Part shown: one piece after another, positions 7,028 to 14,656 of the stretch
Position numbering within the stretch: position 1 is the first letter of the stretch
Layout of the letters: every line of letters begins with the position of its first letter
Source of the DNA: JBEINZ01 sp040377825
GTDB lineage: Bacteria; Pseudomonadota; Alphaproteobacteria; Rhizobiales; Ancalomicrobiaceae
DNA length: 28,161 nucleotides
Direction of reading: 5' to 3'
Assembly: GCA_040377825.1 (NCBI GenBank)
Contig: JBEINZ010000011.1
Location: 1-28,161 of the forward strand
Notes under the pieces: model-generated
Seen by the model: the letters and a program-made list of their open reading frames with translations, nothing else
Told to the model about the DNA's origin: nothing
Databases searched by the model: none
Position numbers and translations under genes: made by a program

Positions 7028-8350
7028 ATGGATTTCCTTTTACCAAAGTTCGACCCCTCCCTCTTCGCGGACTGCGTCAACCGTCCATACTGGTGGGACG
7101 ACGTCCCGCGCCCCAATCGGGAACTCGACCCTGCTCCCCTGCCCACCCGCGCCGATCTCGTTGTGATCGGGTCGGGCTATACCGGAATTTCCGCCGCGAT
7201 CGAGGCCGTCAAGGGCGGCATGTCGGTGCTCGTGCTTGACAGCGAGGATCTCGGCTTTGGCTGCTCAACCAAGAACGGCGGTCAAGTGGCGCCGGGGCTC
7301 AAGCCGAGCCTCAACGAATTGTCCGGATTGTATGGTCCGGACCTCGCTGCACGAATTTTAGGCGAAGGCCAAGCGGCGCTGGCGCATGCGCGCGCGGTTG
7401 CGTCAGTGCCGGGCGCCGACTGCGGCTGGCAGCCGACAGGCCTCTACTACGCCGCCCACACGCCGAAACAGTATGAACTGATGGAGAGGGAGGCGGAGGA
7501 AACGGCCCGCGGCGGCGGAATTGTTCCCATACTCGTGCCTAGGGCTCGCCAGCACGAGGAACTCGCGGCCGACCGATACCATGGCGGATCGATCCACCCC
7601 GAACATGCGCTCGTGCACCCGGCGAAGCTTCATGCGCAACTCATGCGGCAGGCCGAGGCGCTCGGCGTTATGTTTCGCGGACATACGCCGGCGCTTGATA
7701 TCGAAGCCGACGGTCGGGGCTTCGTGATCGCAACCGCGCGCGGTAAAATCGGGGCGAGGAAAGTGCTGCTTGCCACAAATGGCTATACCGGCGCGCTCTC
7801 GCCCTGGCACAAGCGCCGCGTCATTCCAATCGGAAGCTACATCCTGGCAACGGAGGAATTGCCCGCCGATTTCGTCCGAACGCTCATTCCAAACAACCGG
7901 GCCGTCACCGATTCCCATAACGTCGTGATATACTTCCGAGCTTCGCCTGATGGGCGTCGCATTCTTTTCGGCGGCCGCTCCGCGCTGGCCGAGACCGATC
8001 CAATGCGTAGCCTACCGCGGCTTTACCAGATGATGTTGCGCGTCTTCCCGCAACTGAAGGGGACCCGGGTTACCCATTCTTGGATGGGTAAGGTTGCATT
8101 TACTTTCGACGAACTGCCACATTTGGGCACGCAGCGCGGGGTCCACTATTGCATGGGATATTGCGGTTCCGGCATTGCGCTATCGACCTACTTCGGCACG
8201 CGCATCGGTCAGCAGATCCTCGGACTATCCGATGGTCGCACCGCCCTAGATGGCGTTCGGTTTCAGACCCGCCCGCTTTACAATGGTTATCCGTGGTTTC
8301 TCGCCCCGGCTATATTGTATTATAAGACAATCGATCGATTCTTTGCGTGA
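7028..8350 (+). CDS. FAD-dependent amine oxidoreductase, PuuB (gamma-glutamylputrescine oxidase)-like
   Basis: A 440-residue DAO-superfamily flavoenzyme. An N-terminal segment with NRPYWWDDVPRP, typical of PuuB-type oxidases, precedes the FAD-binding Rossmann motif (VVIGSGYTGISAA, GSGYTG at 48-53). Then come GFGCSTKNGGQVAPG and, near the C-terminus, the second flavin-contact motif GYCGSGIALSTYFG. The known member oxidises gamma-glutamylputrescine to the aldehyde with release of ammonia and peroxide. A glutamine-synthetase-like ligase follows after 110 bases, the classic partner that makes the gamma-glutamylated amine. The ATG at 7028 has AGAGG upstream. No aldehyde dehydrogenase (PuuC) or gamma-Glu-GABA hydrolase (PuuD) is in the window, so the amine may be putrescine or another primary amine. 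Confidence 0.85.
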   Translation: MDFLLPKFDPSLFADCVNRPYWWDDVPRPNRELDPAPLPTRADLVVIGSGYTGISAAIEAVKGGMSVLVLDSEDLGFGCSTKNGGQVAPGLKPSLNELSGLYGPDLAARILGEGQAALAHARAVASVPGADCGWQPTGLYYAAHTPKQYELMEREAEETARGGGIVPILVPRARQHEELAADRYHGGSIHPEHALVHPAKLHAQLMRQAEALGVMFRGHTPALDIEADGRGFVIATARGKIGARKVLLATNGYTGALSPWHKRRVIPIGSYILATEELPADFVRTLIPNNRAVTDSHNVVIYFRASPDGRRILFGGRSALAETDPMRSLPRLYQMMLRVFPQLKGTRVTHSWMGKVAFTFDELPHLGTQRGVHYCMGYCGSGIALSTYFGTRIGQQILGLSDGRTALDGVRFQTRPLYNGYPWFLAPAILYYKTIDRFFA

Positions 8351-8460
8351 ATACAGTCTTTAGCATAGCAAATCCACTTTAAATTTAAATGAATATATTT
8401 CTGTACCACATGAACGCGATCCGTATCACCTTAAAATCTAATCGAATGGAGCCCTAATCG
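8351..8460. promoter_or_regulatory. AT-rich spacer before the ligase gene
   Basis: This 110-base gap is markedly AT-rich compared with its GC-rich flanks and contains ACTTTAAATTTAAATG and AATATATTT. A GGAG ribosome site lies before the ATG at 8461. It probably carries a separate promoter for the glutamine-synthetase-like gene; no regulator motif is recognised. Confidence 0.35.
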
Positions 8461-9819
8461 ATGTCGTCTCTGCCGCCCGAAGCCGAAGTTTTACTGCGCA
8501 CGCACCCCGAAACACGCTTTATCGACGCTGTAATGTTCGACCTTGTCGGGACACCCATCGGCAAGCGCTATCCGGTCCGCGATCTGGCGAAACTATATGC
8601 CCACGGCACGCAGTTCTGCGCGGGGATCGCAACGCTTGACGCGGTCGGCGCATGCTGGGACGTAAACGGCATCGGTTTTTCGGATGGCGATCCGGATGCC
8701 GTGGCAAAGCCTATCACTGGAACGCTGGTTCCTGTGCCCTGGATGAAGGAGTCGACGGCGCAAGTCTTGATCGCGGCCGAGCATCCGTCAGATCCGCTAG
8801 GCTGGTGGTTCGACCCGCGCGCCATTCTGGCCAAGGTCGTGTCTCGATTCACGGAATTGGGGCTGAAGCCCGTTGTCGCCTGCGAACTGGAATTCTACAT
8901 CATCGACGGCAAGCGCAATCCGGACGGCACGATCGCCATGCCAAGCCAGCGCGCCTCTGGCCGGGTCAATCTGGCGCCACGCGTGCTCAGCTTCAGCAAA
9001 CTCGACGAGTGGGGCGATGTCCTTGCTGAAATCGACAATGCCGCTCGCGTTCAAGGCATCCCGGTCGGCGCGGCGACGAGCGAGTATGGTGGCGGCCAGT
9101 ACGAAATCAATCTGGAGCATATCGACGATCCGGTCGTGGCCGCCGATCACGCGCTCTTACTGCGGCGCATCGTAAGAGGCGTCTGCCAGCGGCACGGACT
9201 CGACGCAACGTTTCTGTCAAAGCCATTCACCGACCAATCCGGTAGCGGCCTCCATATTCACATGAGTGTATTGGATGCGTCTGGCGCAAACATTTTCGAC
9301 GAGCGTCGGCCGGACGGCGACCAGATGCTGGGTCACGCAATTGCCGGGCTTCAGGCCACGATGTACGAGGCCATGGCGATATTCGCGCCCAATCTGAATG
9401 CCTATCGCCGCTTTGCACCAAACTTGTTCGTGCCGGTCAATACGTCATGGGGTCACAATAACCGCTCGGTCGCATTCCGCGTGCCGCTCGGCGGGGGCTC
9501 TGCCCGCCGCATCGAACATCGCACTGCGGGAGCCGATGCAAATCCTTACTTGGTCCTTGCCGCCGTGCTCGCCGGAGTGCACCACGGCCTAACCGAGAAA
9601 CTGGAAGCGACCCCCATGTCGGAAGGCAACGCCGGGGAGACGCCGGACCCCGGGATGCCGACCCGGCTATGGACGGCACTCGACCGATTGGAGACCTCGA
9701 CCATCCTGCCGCGATACCTCGGCGAGGCCTATCCGGCCGCCTACGCCGCGATTAAACGCGCTGAGCTCGATGCTTTCCTCGCAGACGTGCTTCCCAGGGA
9801 ATATGATTGGTATCTTTAA
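8461..9819 (+). CDS. Glutamine synthetase family ligase, gamma-glutamylputrescine synthetase (PuuA)-like
   Basis: A 452-residue member of the glutamine synthetase superfamily. The N-terminal beta-grasp is followed by the catalytic domain: CELEFYI (metal-binding Glu residues), EYGGGQYEINL, the GSGLHIHMS motif and the ATP/glutamate-binding stretch NNRSVAFRVPLGGGSARRIEHR, then ADANPYLVLAAVLAG. No adenylylation Tyr loop of GlnA-I is apparent, and the sequence fits the PuuA/GlnA-III-like group that joins glutamate to an amine using ATP. It lies directly downstream of a PuuB-like oxidase, so a gamma-glutamylated amine intermediate is the likely product. A hairpin lies downstream, but its U-tract is on the other strand and belongs to the minus-strand small RNA. 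Confidence 0.88.
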   Translation: MSSLPPEAEVLLRTHPETRFIDAVMFDLVGTPIGKRYPVRDLAKLYAHGTQFCAGIATLDAVGACWDVNGIGFSDGDPDAVAKPITGTLVPVPWMKESTAQVLIAAEHPSDPLGWWFDPRAILAKVVSRFTELGLKPVVACELEFYIIDGKRNPDGTIAMPSQRASGRVNLAPRVLSFSKLDEWGDVLAEIDNAARVQGIPVGAATSEYGGGQYEINLEHIDDPVVAADHALLLRRIVRGVCQRHGLDATFLSKPFTDQSGSGLHIHMSVLDASGANIFDERRPDGDQMLGHAIAGLQATMYEAMAIFAPNLNAYRRFAPNLFVPVNTSWGHNNRSVAFRVPLGGGSARRIEHRTAGADANPYLVLAAVLAGVHHGLTEKLEATPMSEGNAGETPDPGMPTRLWTALDRLETSTILPRYLGEAYPAAYAAIKRAELDAFLADVLPREYDWYL

Positions 9820-9830
9820 TCGGGACCGCC

Positions 9831-9858
9831 AAAAAAAAGGCCGCCTCGAAGGCGGCCT
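9831..9858 (-). terminator. Intrinsic terminator of the minus-strand small RNA
   Basis: On the minus strand AGGCCGCCT-TCG-AGGCGGCCT forms a perfect 9-pair stem followed by TTTTTTTT. The run of A is on the plus strand 5' side, so the terminator works for minus-strand transcription; in the plus direction the stem has no U-tract. Confidence 0.88.
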
Positions 9859-9920
9859 AAGTCTAAGGGAGGAAACGCCCAAGGAGGGCACGTGAAACGA
9901 CCAGAGCCGTCTCACGGGGT
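9831..9920 (-). ncRNA. Small RNA with anti-Shine-Dalgarno motifs, suhB/alpha-r14-like
   Basis: Read on the minus strand from about 9920 the segment folds into three stems. Stem I pairs CGTGAgACG with CGTtTCACG (9891-9916). Stem II is GCCC-UCCUU-GGGC (9877-9889), exposing an anti-Shine-Dalgarno loop. Then comes a single-stranded UUUCCUCCC (complement of 9867-9875), and last a GC-rich terminator stem followed by eight U. This layout and wording match my memory of the alphaproteobacterial suhB RNA (alpha-r14 family), which carries CCUCC-type loops thought to pair with ribosome sites of target mRNAs. A promoter is plausible: TTGCAA, 16 bases, TATTCT just upstream on the minus strand. It lies between the PuuA-like and DUF4202 genes, antisense to both. 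The 5' end is estimated. Confidence 0.82.
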
Positions 9921-9941
9921 TTAGAATAATGCTGCAGTGCG

Positions 9942-9958
9942 ATATTGCAATGCAATAT
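9942..9958. promoter_or_regulatory. Palindrome ATATTGCA-a-TGCAATAT at the small RNA promoter
   Basis: A perfect 8-base inverted repeat with one central base. It overlaps the TTGCAA that could be the -35 element of the minus-strand small RNA and lies about 75 bases upstream of the DUF4202 start. The form is that of a dimeric repressor or activator site. No regulator is identified. Confidence 0.4.
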
Positions 9959-10030
9959 TCCACGGGGCAGCTTTGCAAAACTGAGGGGTCTTTGTCACAA
10001 GCCCGTGATTGCGTTGGAGATGTCGATCCA

Positions 10031-10645
10031 ATGACTGCAATATCCAGCCGCCTTGAAGCGGCCTATGCCTCGATCGATGCCGCAAATGCCGGTGATCCCG
10101 CGCGCATCGCGATCGATGGCGCCACGCGTCCTTACGGTGTGCATTACGGGGAGCGGATGACACATTGGCTGACAGTGCTTGTGCCGGATGCATCGGAGGC
10201 GCTGCGGCTAGCGGTCCGTGGGCAGCACATACGTCGGTTTGATATTCCGCGCGAGCGATACCCGATGGACAAAGCGGGCTACCACGCTTGGCGCAATCGA
10301 CTGAAGGATCACCATGCCGATCAAGTCGCCGCCATCATGGAGAGCGTCGGCTATTCCTTGGACGAGATGTCCAGGGCCCGTTCGATCGTCCGTAAGGAGA
10401 GGCTTAAGCGTGACCCGGAGGCGCAGGCGCTGGAAGACTGTGCATGCTTGGTGTTCCTGGAGAACGAGTTTGCCGCCTTCGCGGCCAAGCACGACGACGA
10501 CAAGATTGTTGATATTCTGGTGAAAACCTGGGCCAAAATGTCCACGGTCGGTCGCCGCGAAGCCCTCGATCTGGCGCCATCGCTTCCCAATCGCCTCCGT
10601 CGGCTGATCGACGAGGCGGTCGGCCAGTCGGAGCCGAACGACTAA
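10031..10645 (+). CDS. DUF4202 domain-containing protein
   Basis: A 204-residue protein matching DUF4202 over its whole length. Conserved-looking segments are YGVHYGERMTHWL at about 36-48, SEALRLAVRGQHIRRFDIPR and GYHAWRNRLKDHHADQVAAIM, in which several His, Arg and Asp residues are grouped as in a helical metal- or nucleotide-binding site; the C-terminal part (CACLVFLENEFAAFAAKHDDDKIVDILVKTWAKMS) is helical. The biochemical role is not known to me. The start at 10031 is chosen because the family match begins there and a GGAGA lies upstream. It converges on the regA homologue with their stop codons overlapping (10642-10645). Confidence 0.82.
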   Translation: MTAISSRLEAAYASIDAANAGDPARIAIDGATRPYGVHYGERMTHWLTVLVPDASEALRLAVRGQHIRRFDIPRERYPMDKAGYHAWRNRLKDHHADQVAAIMESVGYSLDEMSRARSIVRKERLKRDPEAQALEDCACLVFLENEFAAFAAKHDDDKIVDILVKTWAKMSTVGRREALDLAPSLPNRLRRLIDEAVGQSEPND

Positions 10646-11208
10646 CGTGGCGCTCGTTTTGCCAGGATGCGTTGCAGCGTCCGCCGGTGCATGTTCAGAC
10701 GGCGTGCGGTTTCAGAAACGTTACGTTCGCAGAGTTCGTAAACGCGCTGAATATGCTCCCAACGAACGCGATCGGCGGACATCGGGTTGTCGGGAGGCGA
10801 GGCGCGGTCGTTCGACTCTTGCGTCAAGGCCCGCATAATATCGTCGGCATCGGATGGCTTCGGCAGGTAGTCGACGGCGCCGAGCTTTACCGCGGTCACG
10901 GCGGTTGCGATGTTACCGTAGCCCGTTAGGATGATTGCCCGCGCGTCGGGCCGGCGGATGCGCAATCGCTCGATGACGTCGAGCCCATTGCCGTCGCCAA
11001 GCCGCATATCAACCACGGCAAAGGCCGGCGGCCGAGCATCGACCTTGGCAAGCCCCTCCATCACACAGTCCGCCGTGTCAACACTGAACCCGCGCCCTTC
11101 CATGGCCCGAGCGATACGTTGGAGAAACGGCTTATCGTCGTCCACGATCAGCAAGGACGCATCGCTGGTCGCGCCAATCGAGACTGCCGGAGCTTCGGTT
11201 ACTGTCAT
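10642..11208 (-). CDS. regA: Redox response regulator, RegA/PrrA/ActR family
   Basis: A 188-residue response regulator. The receiver domain (about 18-130) has the acidic pocket IVDDD at 21-25, the phospho-acceptor Asp67 in VVDMRLGDGNG, the Thr of ILTGYGNIATAV and the Lys of YLPKP. A short proline-containing linker leads to a C-terminal Fis-type helix-turn-helix, SETARRLNMHRRTLQRILAKRAP, which is almost invariant in RegA/PrrA/ActR proteins. These activate or repress genes for respiration, carbon and nitrogen fixation and acid tolerance as oxygen falls. The gene for its sensor lies immediately upstream on the same strand with a gap of about 100 bases. The stop overlaps that of the convergent DUF4202 gene. 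Confidence 0.95.
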   Translation of the reverse strand: MTVTEAPAVSIGATSDASLLIVDDDKPFLQRIARAMEGRGFSVDTADCVMEGLAKVDARPPAFAVVDMRLGDGNGLDVIERLRIRRPDARAIILTGYGNIATAVTAVKLGAVDYLPKPSDADDIMRALTQESNDRASPPDNPMSADRVRWEHIQRVYELCERNVSETARRLNMHRRTLQRILAKRAPR

Positions 11209-11310
11209 GACAAGCGCCTCGTTGCTACATTCAGTCGCATGCAGCTGTCATATAGGACGCTATCTCCCTTGGAAACAGCGGTTCGGCGTCGATGATCTCG
11301 GGTCGTTTGG

Positions 11311-12702
11311 TCAAATTTCAGAGGGAATGCGCTGGGATGTCGCGGATAGTTGCTGAGGTGTGCCGGTTCCATGCAGGGCCGCGCGGGGCCAAGCGATTTT
11401 GACGACCGCGCCGCCATCCGGTCCCCTTCGATTGGCAAATTCCACGGTTGCTCCCGACCGCTTCAAGAGCGTCTTGGCGATGAAGAAGCCGAGGCCAAGC
11501 CCCCCGCCGACGGCACGTCCGCCTAGCGCATCGGCGGCGAGCGCGCTGCCCTCCGAGCGCTTTTGTCGTGTGGTCACATAAGGTTCGCCAATACGATCGA
11601 TCACTTCTGGAGCAAAGCCTGGACCGTCGTCCGTGACGATTATTGTGACGGTCCGATCGTTCCATTCCACCGTGATATCGACCCGAGACCGGGCGAAATC
11701 CACAGCATTCTCAACAATATTGCCAAGTCCGTAGTGGATTCCCGGATTTCGCGCCCCGACCGGTTCGCCGTCCGCATCGTTCGGAAAAACCTCGCGGACC
11801 ACGATTTCCACCCCGAGCCCTCTAAATGGCGACACGACCTCCTCGATCAGGCTTGAGAGTGGAAGACGTGCGAAATAGCTGTCGAAATCGTTGGTCAGCG
11901 TCGTCAATTTCAGCAGGATGTCTCGGCAGCGATCCGACTGGCTTCGAATGAGGGCAATGTCCTCGGCAAGCGGCGAGTCCGGCGAGATTTCACGCTCCAG
12001 CTCGCGCGCGACCACCGCAATCGTTCCCAGCGGCGTCCCGAGTTCATGCGCCGCGGCAGCTGCCAGGCCGTCAAGGGCGTTCAAATGCTGCTCGCGCTGG
12101 AGAACCAGTTCCGCAGCCGCCAAGGCCTCGGCGAGTTGCCGCGCCTCCTCGGCGACGCGGAACGCATAGGTGCTGGAGAACACAAGCGTCGACAGGATCG
12201 CGACCCAGATCCCAGCCAAATAAATCGGAGGAAGGACCGGCGGGTCGATCGTGTTCCAGGGTAGCGGTAAGTGGAAAGGCGCGAGCAGCGTCGCCAAAAC
12301 CGCGACCAAAACTGCAAGCGAAACCGTGGACCGGGGCGAGAGCGTTGCGGCGGAAACGGTAACGGGAGCAAGCAAGAGAAGCGCAAACGGATTGGCGAGC
12401 CCGCCCGTGAGGAACAGGAGCGAGGCAAGCAACATGACGTCCAAGGCGAGGAGCACGGTCGCCGCTGTCCCCTCGAGCCGATCGCCCGGCTGGAGCTTGG
12501 CGCGGAGCGCTAAGTTGATTGTGGCCGAAACAGCGACGAGCCCAAGCCCCGTTGCCAAGGGCAGATCGAAGCCAAATCCGAAGTAAACCACGACAAGTGC
12601 GATGCCTTGGCCCGCCACCGCAAGCCAACGCAGCTTGACCAGGGTATCAACCCTCAGGCTGCGTGTGGTAAGTTCTGATTTGTCGGTGTTTTTCCCATAC
12701 AT
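11311..12702 (-). CDS. regB: Redox sensor histidine kinase, RegB/PrrB/ActS family
   Basis: A membrane sensor kinase of about 463 residues. The N-terminal half has about six membrane helices with the ubiquinone-binding motif GGLANPF (about residues 100-106). The cytoplasmic half has the H-box AAAAHELGTPLGTI with the phosphorylated His (about 219). Exactly 40 residues later is a Cys in SDRCRDIL, the position of the redox-active Cys265 of Rhodobacter RegB. The ATPase domain follows: NIVENAVDFA, DDGPGFAP and GGGLGLGFFIAKTLL. Low quinone oxidation and reduced thiol allow autophosphorylation and transfer to RegA. The ATG at 12702 is used; the frame is open to a TTG at 12738 without a ribosome site. 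It is divergent from an ABC exporter by about 50-110 bases. No senC gene separates regB and regA. Confidence 0.95.
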   Translation of the reverse strand: MYGKNTDKSELTTRSLRVDTLVKLRWLAVAGQGIALVVVYFGFGFDLPLATGLGLVAVSATINLALRAKLQPGDRLEGTAATVLLALDVMLLASLLFLTGGLANPFALLLLAPVTVSAATLSPRSTVSLAVLVAVLATLLAPFHLPLPWNTIDPPVLPPIYLAGIWVAILSTLVFSSTYAFRVAEEARQLAEALAAAELVLQREQHLNALDGLAAAAAHELGTPLGTIAVVARELEREISPDSPLAEDIALIRSQSDRCRDILLKLTTLTNDFDSYFARLPLSSLIEEVVSPFRGLGVEIVVREVFPNDADGEPVGARNPGIHYGLGNIVENAVDFARSRVDITVEWNDRTVTIIVTDDGPGFAPEVIDRIGEPYVTTRQKRSEGSALAADALGGRAVGGGLGLGFFIAKTLLKRSGATVEFANRRGPDGGAVVKIAWPRAALHGTGTPQQLSATSQRIPSEI

Positions 12703-12816
12703 CGGCAGGCTACCCGCTCGTTCCGCATCGCGAATCAATGATACGTTGTTTTCCGAATGAACGCATCTCTAACTTCGTATCTTGGCCAAGGCCCCGTCAA
12801 AGAGCATGAACCCGCG

Positions 12817-13566
12817 ATGGAAAATGCAATCGAAATTCGTGGACTTTCCAAAGTCTATAAAGAGACCCGCGCGGTTGACGGCATCACCTTGGATGTTCCT
12901 AGAGGACGCGTGGTCGGGTTGCTCGGCGGCAATGGCGCTGGAAAATCGACCACGATCGGCATGATCATGGGCCTGGTGACGCCGGATGGCGGATCCATTC
13001 GCGTTCTCGGCGCCGCCATTCCCGCTGATCGACACCGCGTGCTGCACCGGATGAACTTCGAAAGTCCCTACGCCGACATGCCGCATCGACTGACTGTTCG
13101 CCAAAATCTGATGGTCTTCGGCCGCCTCTATGCCGTCCCTCGCCTTGCCGAGAAGATCAAGCAACTTGCCGCTGACTTCGAACTCAACGGGTTCCTCGAT
13201 CGGCCGGCGGGTAAGCTCTCAGCTGGCCAGAAAACCCGCGTCGCGCTCGCAAAGGCGCTTTTGAACGCCCCGGAAGTCCTGCTGCTCGATGAGCCGACCG
13301 CGTCGCTCGACCCGGACACGGCGGATTGGGTCCGCTCCCGACTTGAGGAGTACCGAACCACGCATCGCGCCACGATCTTGCTCGCTTCTCACAACATGCC
13401 CGAAGTCGAGCGACTTTGCGACGATGTTGCCATCATGCGCCAGGGTCGAATCGTGGAGCATGGATCACCGCGCAGCCTAATCACCCGGTACGGACGCTCC
13501 AATCTTGAGGAGGTTTTCTTGGATATTGCACGCGGCGGCGCCATCGCTGAAAGACAAAGCGCATGA
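12817..13566 (+). CDS. ABC transporter ATP-binding protein
   Basis: An ABC-2-type exporter ATPase. Counting from the in-frame ATG at 12757, Walker A GGNGAGKST is at 57-65, the signature is LSAGQ at 154-158 (Ala for the usual Gly), Walker B with VLLLDEPTASLD starts at 174 and the switch His is in LLASHNM. The family match begins MENAIEIRGLSKVY at 12817, so that start is used; 12757 would add 20 unconserved residues, and neither start has a strong ribosome site. The N-terminal part with LLGGNGAGKSTTIGMIMGL and the C-terminal VFLDIARG are typical of two-component exporters for lipids, polysaccharides or drugs. The permease gene overlaps by four bases (ATGA at 13563). Substrate unknown. Confidence 0.92.
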   Translation: MENAIEIRGLSKVYKETRAVDGITLDVPRGRVVGLLGGNGAGKSTTIGMIMGLVTPDGGSIRVLGAAIPADRHRVLHRMNFESPYADMPHRLTVRQNLMVFGRLYAVPRLAEKIKQLAADFELNGFLDRPAGKLSAGQKTRVALAKALLNAPEVLLLDEPTASLDPDTADWVRSRLEEYRTTHRATILLASHNMPEVERLCDDVAIMRQGRIVEHGSPRSLITRYGRSNLEEVFLDIARGGAIAERQSA

Positions 13567-14394
13567 ATTCTACAGTTGAAATCGGACGCCCGAACTCTCG
13601 CTTTGCCATCCACCGTGTTCAGGCCATGGTGTTGCGGCAGATGTATCTGTTGCGGTCGTCCTGGCCGAGGGTGATAGAGTTGATCTATTGGCCGACCGTG
13701 CAGATGCTCACCTGGGGCTTCGTACAGCTCTACGTCAGTCAAAACTCGACTTACTTCGCTAAGGCATCCGGAATGTTCATCGGCGCATTGCTATTGTGGG
13801 ATGTATTGCTGCGCGGACAACAGGGCTTCACATTCGCGTTTCTTGAGGAAATGTGGTCGCGCAACCTCGGCAATATTTTGATGAGCCCGCTTACAACAAC
13901 CGAGCTACTCATATCATTGATGGTGATGAGTCTCATTCGCCTTTCGATCGGGATGATTCCCGTGACTTTGATTGCTATCCCGCTGTTTGGCTTCAATATC
14001 TGGGGCATCGGACTGCCGCTCGCGCTATTCTTTGCCAATCTCCTTATCTTTGGCTGGGCGGTTGGAATTGTCGTTGCCGGCTTGCTTCTGCGCTACGGGA
14101 TGGGCGCGGAAAGCCTTGCGTGGTCGTTGATGTTTCTCATTTTGCCACTGACATGTGTCTACCTATCCCGTTTCGACCTTGCCCGCCTTCCTCCAGACAC
14201 TCGCCTGGGCTCTGCCGACGACCTATGTCTTCGAGGGCATGCGCGCGATCGTGATCGAACAAACGTTTCATCTGGACCTGATGCTGGAATCGCTGGCCCT
14301 TAACGCACTCTCGATTTCAGCCGCGATGTTCGCGTTCAATCGGCTGCTTGATGCGGCCAGACGCAATGGTTCGTTGCTCAACACCGGCGAATGA
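13563..14394 (+). pseudogene. ABC-2 type permease, interrupted by a one-base frameshift
   Basis: The permease partner of the preceding ATPase. The first frame (from ATG 13563) has a membrane-protein pattern to LMFLILPLTCVY at about 14162 and then degenerates into an Arg/Asp-rich tail ending at 14303. The family sequence resumes in another frame from about 14164 with YPVSTLPAFLQ, WALPTTYVFEGMRAIV and a last membrane helix, stopping at 14394. Skipping one base near 14160-14165 (for example C14163 in tacctat) restores CVYYPVSTLP, the conserved stretch in this family, and about 276 residues of full-length permease. The frameshift is either a real mutation or a sequencing/assembly error; I see no classical slippery heptamer. 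Both halves look under selection, which favours an error or a very recent change. Confidence 0.85.
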
Positions 14395-14656
14395 CAAGGC
14401 GGCCTGCGGCCGTAAGATCACGATATCAATCTATTGCATGTCTTCGGGATGATACCCAAATGCCAACTCGGAATTCCTCTGGACAATCGAGGTCACGGCT
14501 GATCGGATGTCCAAGCCGCTTGGATCCGAAACGTTCGACGATTTGCCGAATTGTGGAGGCCGGCGGCGCATCGTAAGTTGGTCATTGGTTCCAGCCAGTC
14601 AACGTTGATCGTCATCGTTGTAAGGCCGGCCAGGGCGTTCAGGGGGAACAGAACCT

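Noticed and set aside
9892..9924. A ten-residue open frame (GTG start) with a perfect AAGGAGG upstream on the plus strand
   Set aside because: The AAGGAGG is the complement of the anti-Shine-Dalgarno loop of the minus-strand small RNA, which explains it better than a leader peptide.
14391..14576. A 61-residue frame overlapping the permease stop by ATGA
   Set aside because: Arg/Ser-rich with no family match; the permease stop itself is reached only after correcting the frameshift, and the composition is that of a chance frame.
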